A stretch of 64,000 nt of DNA from Amphiduros pacificus (lineage: Eukaryota > Annelida > Polychaeta > Phyllodocida > Hesionidae): NCBI GenBank assembly GCA_949316495.1, contig OX439005.1, forward strand, positions 29,782,217 through 29,846,216. The letters run 5' to 3'. Shown here piece after piece: positions 51,995 to 62,800 of the stretch. Position 1 is the stretch's first letter. Each line of letters starts with the position of its first letter. The notes under the pieces are model-generated. The model made no database searches, was not told the origin of the DNA, and saw nothing but the letters and a program-made list of their open reading frames with translations. A program made the translations under genes and the position numbers.

Positions 51995-52417
51995 TGACGT
52001 CATATGATTTGACAATCCCTGTATACATCGTATCCTTTCCAGTAATAATGAAATTTCTTTGCACCTAAGATACAATCAAATGAAATATTATCCATGACGT
52101 CAATTTGACCGAAAATCGCCCCGATACTTGTCGCCTTAAAACGTTGGCCGAAATTAGAAATATCAAATAATGATATTTCTGACAGAATTGGGATATTTGG
52201 TCTGTTTTGGATGAATGATGACGTAAGTAGGCCAGTACAGATTGACCTTGATTGAGGGGACAGGGTACCAGAGTGACGTCATCTCACAAACCTTCATTAC
52301 ATATTTAGGATTGTGTGTAGGAAGAAATGCAGATTAAACTGAGTGAAATTCAAAACTCAATTAGGCAGAATCCTACTTTAAGTTAAGCGTCACAACCTTA
52401 TCAGTAAAATCACGTCA
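51995..52417. promoter_or_regulatory. CRE cluster downstream of Fos
   Basis: Three perfect CRE palindromes TGACGTCA at 51995-52002, 52095-52102 and 52274-52281, one TGACGTAA at 52219-52226 and a TCACGTCA at 52410-52417 fall within 423 bases. Perfect CREs are otherwise nearly absent from this AT-rich window (one at 43821). I infer a CREB/ATF-responsive enhancer for Fos. Confidence 0.5.
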
Positions 52418-52761
52418 ACTTAGATGATATAGTAGACAAAGATCCATACGTAAATGATGAATGAACGAGACATGAGTTGTAAATTATTTGTGCAAAATAA
52501 ACTGTAAAATCAAAATAATTATTTGATATGATCCAGTTTCACGGGACTCGGATCGATGAGCTGACAAATATGATGATAATTTTACAGCGTCGTTGAGACC
52601 CCTGTCAATGTTAACAAGAGACCATTTTTCCTGATTGTATACGTTTTTTTCAAGTGCTTGTCAGCGATACGAATATGTCCATCACAGAACCTTTTCCCGC
52701 CTACTTATGAACATATATTCTTCTCTCAGTGACATACGCAATATTCAACAGGACCGCGGCA
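52418..52761. other. No gene seen
   Basis: Nothing beyond AT-rich DNA. Confidence 0.5.
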
Positions 52762-52764
52762 TTA

Positions 52765-53153
52765 GGGGCGATCCATTTGATTTTTGTGGGGTGGGGTGGG
52801 AGATTTTGGAAAAAAAATTTATTCACCCACCCCATCCCAGAAAAAAAATTTATTCATTCACCCTTCCAAAGAAAAAAAATTTATTCATCCACCCTACCAA
52901 AGAAAAAAAATTTATTCATCCACCTCCTTCCAGTTTTTCTATCTTCTATATGGATTGCTTGAAATGAAGGATCAGAGTCTGGGGAAGCAACAAGAAAAAA
53001 AATTTATTCACCCACCCCACACCAGAAAAAAAATTTATTCACCCACCCCACACCAGAAAAAAAAATTATTCATCCACCCTACCAAAGAAAAAAAAATTAT
53101 TCATCCAGTACTGCTGTCCCACCCCACCCCACAAAAATCAAATGGATCGCCCC
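52765..53153. mobile_element. PIF/Harbinger-type MITE, 389 bp
   Basis: Perfect 37-bp terminal inverted repeats start GGGGCGATCCATTTG and run through a GTGGGGTGGGGTGGGA block. They are bordered by TTA on each side (52762-52764 and 53154-53156), the 3-bp duplication typical of PIF/Harbinger. Inside are about seven ~31-bp units of AAAAAAAATTTATTCA plus CCACCC. It is non-coding; the identical ends suggest a recent insertion. Confidence 0.85.
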
Positions 53154-53156
53154 TTA

Positions 53157-53440
53157 CACGTTAGACCCTCAGGAGACTTTGAGATCTTTTGCGACCATCC
53201 TACAGCCACCATTTGTTAGTGTTACAATATATTTGTATACCCTTTGTTCAAATTCTTAATGTCCCAAACACGTTCCATATCAATACTTTCAAATTTTGTT
53301 ATTTTCTCTGAAGGGTATAATACGTCATGGTACCTTTCGCCTAATTTAGTGTGTGATACGGATGATACTATGCGTCATCAGCGAATACCAAATTTCACGT
53401 GTGTCTACATATGTACTTTAAAAAAATATATCATGACAAA
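53157..53440. other. No gene seen
   Basis: Unique AT-rich DNA between two repeats. Confidence 0.5.
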
Positions 53441-53628
53441 ACAGTTTTAGTTTTGTTTTGAATAAAACATGATTAAATCAGCAAGAAAAATATGACAGCA
53501 ACAACAGTTTTAGTTTGTTTTTAATAAAACATGATTAAATCAGCAAGAAAAATATGACAGCAACTACAGTTTTAGTTTGTTTTGAATAAAACATGATTAA
53601 ATCAGCAAAAAAATCATGCCAACAACCA
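53441..53628. repeat. 62/63-bp tandem repeat, three copies
   Basis: Units start ACAGTTTTAG at 53441, 53504 and 53566 and share AATAAAACATGATTAAATCA. Confidence 0.95.
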
Positions 53629-54309
53629 CAAAGCCATCGATATTTATGATGAAATCCCAGTAGAAATGATGATATATGTTACCCGTGGCCATATTTGGAA
53701 TCTTTGCTACTGAGTTTGCAAATTCTGAGATAACAAAATACTTATAAACATTTTTGTTTACCTCTTTAATACTAGTAATAAATCACAGACGCAGTTTATT
53801 GACCTAAAACTTCATCATGTCACGAATGTATGATTGGATTTCAAATTGGTCCGTTTAAAATATATTACTGAAGATAAAATAATCATATTTTGTAGAAATC
53901 TGATCTAAAGATTATTTTATATCAAATTAGCAAAAGATTGAATTCGTGTCATTCAATGTGAAATATATTAAAGTAAACAATATTTTGTGAAATTCCATTT
54001 ATGTTTGCGCTCTAACCAATATTCACAAAAGGTCGTGACAAAACAATTTAAATTTTGATAAATAGTCACATACAAGAGTACCCCTCCTATTCTATAATGT
54101 TTTTACAATCTCTCCCAAAAAAACGTATGACAGACATTATCAGCTAAATAGAATTCTTCCTCTTTTCTTCTTGCTGATATAACACCTCTCCATTAGGAGA
54201 ACCTTCAAAACTAGAGTTGAGTTTAGACCTAAAATCCCTCACTTGGTGAAAGTTCGCAGTCTGTTTTGAAAAGGAGTTTGTTACGTAGAACGCTTGCTAG
54301 TCTGTTTGC
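53629..54309. other. No gene seen
   Basis: AT-rich DNA leading to the minisatellite. Confidence 0.5.
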
Positions 54310-56530
54310 TAGTAAACCCCACCGTCAACCTGGTAAACCCCACCATCCACCTGGCACACCCCACCATCAACCTGGTAAACCCCACCATCAACCTGGTAAA
54401 CCCCACCACCAACCTGGCAAACCCCTCCATCAACCTGGTAAACCCCACCACCAACCTGGTAAACCCCATCATCAACCTGGTAAACCCCATTATCAATCTG
54501 GTAAACCCCATTATCAACCTGGTAAACCCCACCATCAACCTGGTAAACCCCACCGTCAACCTGGTAAACCCCACCATCCACCTGGCACACCCCACCATCA
54601 ACCTGGTAAACCCCACCATCAACCTGGTAAACCCCACCATCAACCTGATAAACCCCACCATCAACCTGGCACACCCCACCACCAACCTGGTAAACCCCAT
54701 CATCAACCTGGTAAACCCCATTATCAATCTGGTAAACCCTGCCATCAACCTGGTAAACCCCATCATCAACTTGGTAAACCCCACCATCAACCTGGTAAAC
54801 CCCATCATCAACCTGGTAAACCCCGCCCTCAACCTGGCAAACCCCTCCATCAACCTGGTAAACCCTGCCATCAACCAGGCAAACCCCTCCATCAACCTGG
54901 TAAACCCCGCCATCAACCAGGCAAACCCCATCACGAACCTAGTAAACCCCACCGTCAACCTGGTAAACCCCACCATCAACCTGATAAACCCCACCATCAA
55001 CCTGGTAAACCCCACCACCAACCTGGCAAACCCCTCCATCAACCTGGTAAACCCCACCACCAACCTGGTAAACCCCATCATCAACCTGGTAAACCCCATT
55101 ATCAATCTGGTAAACCCCATTATCAACCTGGTAAACCCCACCATCAACCTGGTAAACCCCACCGTCAACCTGGTAAACCCCACCATCCACCTGGCACACC
55201 CCACCATCAACCTGGTAAACCCCACCATCAACCTGGTAAACCCCACCATCAACCTGATAAACCCCACCATCAACCTGGCACACCCCACCACCAACCTGGT
55301 AAACCCCATCATCAACCTGGTAAACCCCATTATCAATCTGGTAAACCCTGCCATCAACCTGGTAAACCCCATCATCAACTTGGTAAACCCCACCATCAAC
55401 CTGGTAAACCCCATCATCAACCTGGTAAACCCCGCCCTCAACCTGGCAAACCCCTCCATCAACCTGGTAAACCCTGCCATCAACCAGGCAAACCCCTCCA
55501 TCAACCTGGTAAACCCCGCCATCAACCAGGCAAACCCCATCACGAACCTAGTAAACCCCACCGTCAACCTGGTAAACCCCACCATCAACCTGATAAACCC
55601 CACCATCAACCTGGCACACCCCACCACCAACCTAGTAAACCCCTCCATCAACCTGGTAAACCCCGCAATCAACCAGGCAAACCCCATCACGAACCCCGCC
55701 CTCAACCTGGTAAACCCCGCCATCAACCAGGCAAACCCCATCACGAACCCCGCCCTCAACCTGGCAAACCCCTCCATCAACCTGGTAAACCCTGCCATCA
55801 ACCAGGCAAACCCCTCCATCAGCCTGGTAAACCCCGCCATCAACCAGGCAAACCCCATCACGAACCTAGTAAACCCCACCGTCAACCTGGTAAACCCCAC
55901 CATCAACCTGATAAACCCCACCATCAACCTGGCACACCCCACCACCAACCTGGTAAACCCCATCATCAACCTGATAAACCCCATTATCAATCTGGTAAAC
56001 CCTGCCATCAACCTGGTAAACCCCATCATCAACTTGGTAAACCCCACCATCAACCTGGTAAACCCCATCATCAACTTGGTAAACCCCACCATCAACCTGG
56101 TAAACCCCGCCCTCAACCTGGCAAACCCCACCATCAACCTGGTAAACCCCACCATCCACCTGGCACACCCCACCATCAACCTGGTAAACCCCGCCATCAA
56201 CCTGGCAAGCCCCTCCATCAACCTGGTAAACCCCGCCATCAACCAGGCAAACCCCTCCATCAACCTGGTAAACCCCGCCCTCAACCTGGCAAGCCCCTCC
56301 ATCAACCTGGTAAACCCCGCCATCAACCAGGCAAACCCCTCCATCAACCTGGTAAACCCCTCCATCAACCTGGTAAACCCCTCCATCAACCTGGTAAACC
56401 CCTCCATCAACCTGGCAAACCCCTCCATCAACCTGGTAAACCCCGCCATCAACCAGGCAAACCCCTCCATCAACCTGGTAAACCCCACCGTCAACCTGGT
56501 AAACCCCGCCATCAACCAGGCAAACGCCGC
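54310..56530. repeat. 21-bp minisatellite with 609-bp higher-order repeat
   Basis: About 106 units of AAACCCCACCATCAACCTGGT and variants. Variant units recur in order: an ACCCCTCCAT unit at 54421 and 55030, and a TCACGAACCT unit at 54931 and 55540, both exactly 609 bases (29 units) apart, followed by a partial third set. Long frames of repeating Lys-Pro-His-His-Gln-Pro-Gly (plus) and Gly-Phe-Thr-Arg-Leu-Met (minus, with an ATG at 56557) are open in several registers because 21 is divisible by three. The plus frame has no ATG. I treat it as non-coding. Confidence 0.95.
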
Positions 56531-57540
56531 CATTAAGTACTGCAAATAGGACTTCATTGTCAGTCATTTTCGCAACCTCTAATTTCCTGGTGTGCTGAGT
56601 GTCACATAGGGACACGGCAATACAGGGAGGTGCACGTGATTGCTGTAGTCACGTCGTCATCTCAGCAATTTGCGTATTTGTGTATGAACACGTATATCTT
56701 CTTTGAAACGTGTGGCCGGTTTTATTCATCAAGGTTTTGATAATTTTTCAATCTCGTTATTTTATCAATTTCATATCAATGTGTAGATTTATCTTTTATG
56801 TTATATATTGGAATCCAATAGGTAGATTTTATAAAACTCAACTGCGAAATACCTGATTGTTGTACACGATCCACGCATATCTTATTAACGCCTTTTTGTC
56901 GTTAAATTGAAAGCCTTAGCTGATGGGCTGTTTCTACAGTTTCGTTACATCTTTCTTTATTAATTTGTATCATCACCTTTACAGATATTACTAAATATTG
57001 ATAAAACGCTAAACAAATTCACCTTTCAGGATCTGTTATTTTTTTCTAACCTTAATCCTTTTCTGTTGTCTTAACTTGTTTTACTGCAGATCAAGTTGTG
57101 GTCACCCTATGTCACCAAGAAATAGATTGTGCAGGTCAGGTGACAACCAGTGATGTATCGGGAGGGACTCCAGGGCATTGAAATTAGATAAAAGAACCAC
57201 AAGAAAAAGCATTAAAATAAATTGTTGAACAAATTAGTTTGAGAGATGATTCAATTTTATCTGGCGCATTAAATACTCCAGAATGATCAATATTACTTAC
57301 ACCTATAATGTTAATAATCTTGTCAAACTCATACTCTATGGACCATGCAAATCTGCTAATAGAGGGCACCACTTACTTGATTTGGTAAGTGATCAAAATA
57401 CTTTTTGATATGTGTTTCATTCTCTCTTTTTTTCATCCTGTAGAAAATCGACTAAAATCATAAGTAAATGATATCATTTGTTTATTCACTCGAGGAAATA
57501 TAGAAGAATGTTTGAGTCGTTGAAGATATTATTGACATCT
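56531..57540. other. No gene seen
   Basis: AT-rich DNA, no supported exon. Confidence 0.5.
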
Positions 57541-58460
57541 TAAGACAACTCAGCATTTTCTTGTCAGATGTTTGTCCACAAACGATATATGTAAAAATCA
57601 AGATGGAATTTAAAAGTTATAAAAATGAAAAATATAAGTCAGAGTTTTCTGAATTTCGGGTATAAGATTTTGGAAAAATGCAATGTTCCAAAAGTACTGT
57701 GTAAAGTATAGATTGTTCTAAAGCAACATTGAGAACATTGACGATATGTGGCCTTGATGAACACTTTCAAAAGATATGTTTGGATAGAGAGGCTCTTTCC
57801 TTAAATAGACATAAACTTTAATAACTTTTGTATTTCAAATAATATTGTAATTTTTTCACTCTGAAATGAGGTAAGGAAAAAACAGAACAAAAAGTGTGTT
57901 TTTCATAAACATAGGCCAATGCTATCGGATCTGAGTTTTTGGAGCTGTGTTTTTGTAATGGTTCTGAACAAAACTTCATTATATAATGGAAGAAATTTTA
58001 CACCAGAGTACATTACAGGTATACTCATTCTTCCTACAATATTCACCAGAGGACAGCACTGGCGAGTTTCAAATATTATTCCTTGTATGATGCTTTTGGT
58101 CAAAAGTCATTTGTGTGAAATACGTGTGTCATAGTCCAATATTGCAATCATCATTCATCAACATGCTCAAGGTTGGGCTCGTGGCCAAATTGCTTGGAGT
58201 TTTAAAATCCATTATTAAATCTTGAGATCATCAGCGGAAACCTAAAGACAACTTATCATTTTCTTGTCAGACGGTTGTCCATGAACGATATATGTAAAAA
58301 TCAAGATGGAATTTAAAAGTAAAAATGAAAAAAAAATATTAGTCTGAAGTTTTCGGAATATCAGGTATTGGATTTTGGCAAATGTAATGTTGAGTATGTG
58401 TACTTATTAGTCGTCATATTGTATAATGGAAGAAATCTCACACCAGGACACCTGGTGGAA
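57541..58460. repeat. Direct duplication about 700 bp apart
   Basis: About 160 bases from 57541 (ATTTTCTTGTCAGA, then ACGATATATGTAAAAATCAA and GATGGAATTTAAAAGT) recur at 58240-58400. A second shared block, TATAATGGAAGAAAT, lies at about 57979 and 58424. This is an old segmental duplication or two copies of one repeat. Confidence 0.8.
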
Positions 58461-58482
58461 AAATGTATATACCCTGAATTAT

Positions 58483-58941
58483 TAGTGTTCTCCAATCACC
58501 CATCGGCAAAGCCCAGATAGGTGATCTGGAGAGGTCTGAGATTTTTGCTTTTCCTTCATAATCTCGTTTAGATGTGATTTTTTAAATACCCAACTGTTTT
58601 AGTGATAATTCATATTTTATATATAATTATATCTAAAATCTCACAAAAAAGTTTGATTATTCATTGGATAACATTAAATAAGGAAAATATAAATACTTGA
58701 TAATAATCGCCAGCTGCAAAAATTGAGTCAAACCCGTTTTAACAGCAGTTGAAACGGGTTCAATTTGGACGTTTAAACGGGTTTACCTCAGATTTTACAG
58801 CTGGCGATTTTCTACTTCACTAGAGCTCTAACAACTCCGCCAAACTTTTCTTTGGTTGAAATTGGTAAAGACCTTGGACGTTTGACAAACCCCTCCAGAT
58901 CACCTATCTGGGCTTTGCCGATTGGTGATTGGAGAACACTA
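58483..58941. mobile_element. MULE-type MITE, 459 bp
   Basis: About 55-bp terminal inverted repeats begin TAGTGTTCTCCAATCACC, with three mismatches between ends. Both sides carry the same 9-bp duplication CTGAATTAT (58474-58482 and 58942-58950), the length typical of Mutator-like elements. The interior holds a second inverted repeat (AATCGCCAGCTG near 58706 against its inverse near 58798-58809) around a core of AAACGGGTT repeats, so the element may be compound or form a double hairpin. Non-coding. Confidence 0.88.
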
Positions 58942-58950
58942 CTGAATTAT

Positions 58951-59649
58951 GAGTTGCTTATAGAGGGCAGCACTAACCAAATTTATAGGAACAAATGAAC
59001 TTCCTGAACCGGAACACATTGTCTTCACTATTGACACACTCTTTATTCATCATTAATGAATAAGCTCCGGAACTCCGGTTCTATTATGAATTTTGACATA
59101 CATAAGCACCTGGAAGCATCACCATGCAGCATAATTACAATATTTTGCAGTCTCAGCCATACTTGAGATGGGTGTTTTGCTTTGAAAGCAATTTGCTCTT
59201 AATCATCACTCATTATGGATTAAATTTGTATGTATGGAAACAAATGTGTCTGGTTACAAAACTGTAATTAGCAGATTATATGGTATCAACTTGTTATCTG
59301 GTTCTGATTCATGTTTAATTAGTGACATACACCCAGTGAGGCATTCAGGTCATGTTTCCAATTATAACTTGCTTCCCAACGTCGCGTCATCACTGCGTCA
59401 CTCAGGAGGGAGAGGGGGCTACCCCAGAACAGAGACCTCTCATCACACGCACACACCCTGCCAGCATGGTCAGGCCATCCAACACACACAGCACTGTTAC
59501 ATCTCATAAAACCCATATGTACCTTTCCTCTTACCCAGGAAACAATGTTGGTTCATTCTTCAGGAGGCAGTGCAGAAGTTAATAGGGGCTGCATATGGGT
59601 TAAGCCTTGTTTTAATAGAAATTCCACACATTTAATTCCATTCAAAACT
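58951..59649. other. No gene seen
   Basis: Short frames only (for example near 59234-59509), without recognisable content. Confidence 0.5.
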
Positions 59650-59655
59650 TTTATT
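59650..59655 (-). terminator. Poly(A) signal of the right-edge gene
   Basis: Minus-strand AATAAA about 210 bases past the stop codon of the large reading frame, suggesting that it is, or was, transcribed by RNA polymerase II. Confidence 0.4.
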
Positions 59656-59865
59656 CACACAATTTTAGAATAGGAAAGGCTGGGTAGAAATAGAACATAT
59701 TTTGTTGAAAGGAACTGACCATTGCAATATAAGCTATATCTAGAAATAGCTTATTTTCACACTCTATGACATGCAAATTTCAAATGCTCACTTTTACATA
59801 TTAATAAGTACATCATAAAACATGTGTGGGAAGTACATAACAGTCTGTAATTAGATCAAGAAAAA

Positions 59866-62800
59866 TTAATCATACTCATAATCAGACACATCTAAATCAT
59901 CATCCACCAAATTAGAGATTGGAGGTAAGCTCAAATATGGATCATCACTTTCTTGTTCATCAAAAAATAAGTTAAAATCATCAACTTCATTTAACACAAT
60001 ATTGTCCATATCAAGATCATCATCAGAATCATCTTCTTGTCTTTTATTACATTCTCCATCAATGATTTCTGCATTTGATAAATTCACTTCAGGTTCATCC
60101 ATTTGTTCATCACTTGCAATTGTGTCATCTTCAAATATAATTTGAACAGTAAACGCTGATTGACATTTGTCACATGTTCCCATATTATTGTGAGGATTGT
60201 CACAAATTCCCTTGCACCTGCACTTAACAGTGCATGCTTTACAGGCTTTACTACAGTTTGTGCATCCCCTACCTGTCATGGAACATGTCTTACAACTGCA
60301 TTTGTTTGCACCATTAATACCTACATTTTGACCAGATGTAACATTTGTGTCCCATTGAATCTTGATTTCCCCGTCATCTGTTACCACCCAGCCTTTTCCT
60401 ACATTTTTGTAGGTGTTTGACAGGCCAATATTGGCCTCAACAGATAAGGAAAACACAAATTCTGCTCGATTTTTATGCAAAATTAGAGCACTGTCAGATG
60501 GAAGCATTGATCTCAAAATATTTGCATTGCCACTTGCTGCAAAGAAGCACACCCTCCTGGCTAAGTCTGTGAAGATATTCATATTGTCAAAAGACACTAG
60601 CTCTATCTTCTCATACCTGAGAATCTTCAAAAGTTTCTTAAAGTTCTCACTGCTTGACTGACTTGCTGTCAAGCATGCTGTCCACAAACTCTTCACATCT
60701 GAGTAATAGTCACGCAAAAAGGACATATGCTTTTCCAGATAAGCAAAACTTATAAGCCTTAGATATGCAGGGGATGATATTCCAGAAAACACAAACTGTC
60801 CGCTAGAATTTAACTGACCAGAAATCAGTGTGTCATTTGGTGGACTAATAACATGGGCATACTTTACAAATGTGGCAATAATATATTTGGTTGACATATA
60901 ATAAAATCCACTCACATAGTCTGATCCTCCAATTATGTACAAAGCAAATAATGTAGCCCATGTACATTTAATATTATTTAAATGCACCAAACTCGGCAAT
61001 TCTTTCACCTTATCAACACCCAAGTTAATGTTGACATATTCTTTGTCAAATGTTCTTTCAACCGCTATGGTTTTGGAAGATGTTATGATATTCATGTCCA
61101 TTAAAGCAAGACCTGTCATGAAAATGTCTGCATCACTGGCACAGATGACAATTTGCTCACATGAAGAACAATACACATGCCACCATATTGCATGGTCAGC
61201 TTCACCTTTATTGTTTTTTCTCGAGTCCATATCAATCAAACCAGATGGAGTGACCAATTTCGGAGTTTCTCCATATGTGGGTGAATCTATCAAAACACAG
61301 CCTTTACCTGCCTTTGCAAGATAGTTTTGTGACATTTCCACAAATGAATTACTCATGAAATTGATCAATAAGCATTTTTGATCTTTATTTTTCAAACTCA
61401 TTTCATAATCTTTATGACTTGGCATCTCTGTTGTACTAGTTATGCTTCTGTGAACTGGTTTACTGACACTACCCTGGTTGATCTTCTTCCTTCTCTCATC
61501 ATGTACAAGATTTCTAATGACTGGCATAAATTCTCCTTTATCAATTACAATTGTGATATTTTGCACCCCACGTTGAAAACCTAATTTTTCAACCACTCTG
61601 TGGAACAGAAACAAAGCATATTGTCCATATGTTGTCACATCTGGAGGTGGGGGACAATGTAAATACTTTAAAAAATCAACAATCATTTCAGTGGGTTTTG
61701 TATTTATAGAAAATGGTAGGGCAGTAGAAAACATAGATGCCAGAGAAGGATAACCTTTTAAAGTGTCTTTTATATCACTCTTACTTCTCTCTCTCATATT
61801 TAAATTTTCGTCACACAGTGCAGCAGGATATGATGCAGTTTTGTCATAAAAGTGTCCACTATTCTGTAACTGTTGTGCCAAACTATTTGTTATTTTAGTC
61901 AAATTGTTGATCTTTGTCTGCTGTGCTCTCTGTGTTGTTTTAGGCTTAGTAAATGTTTTTAACTTCCTTCGGACACGTTTCATAGGCACTTCAGTTGGCT
62001 TATCTAAGGCATACTGACGGATATATGTGGTCATTCTATCTTTGCCTGTTGTTGCTACATTGAGAAGATCTCCACGTTGTTCAATGTCCAAAGGTTTGGC
62101 CTTGTCATTGAATATATTAAGAAGTACTCGGGGCTCTTCATGAGAAAAGATGGCATACTCTGGCAATATATCATACATTACCTTAGCATGGTCAGTGATT
62201 CTTCTAAAATGAGATTTTGATTCTTTTGTATATTTGAAAATTTCCTTTTTAAAATACTCCATAAATTGGTCAGCATAAGCAACAAAATTTGCCAAGGTCA
62301 CCGTTCTGAATTCTGAGGCATGACCTGTAATTTCTTTCAGTCTTTTGTTTATGCATGATTCATGTGCCTCATCCATTGCCATATTATGATATGGTCTTCC
62401 TTTGATACTCACTGTCCATTCGCCACGAAGAAAAGCCTCCTTGAAATTAGATGGCAGACAGAATGTATCTTTAATAGAATGACATACCAATTCTTCATAC
62501 TTATATCTTGAGTATGAGAAAAATAATTCAGCAATTTTTGGCAGAGCTGCATTTCGCAAATGCCAATTACCACTTCTAATTGCAAAAAAAAATGCAAAAT
62601 ATGCATTAAGATAAGACAATGTACTTGCCCAAAATTTGCTGATCTCATCTTGATTATTTGTTGATAATTCTTCTAACCACATGTCAAATGATCTATCAGT
62701 GTTTTCTTGCTGCCACTTCTTCATGGCTTCTGAAGTTAGACCTTGCTGCAGGGCTAAAAGGATATCATTCATATCACGCCATTGATAAATTTCCTTGTGT

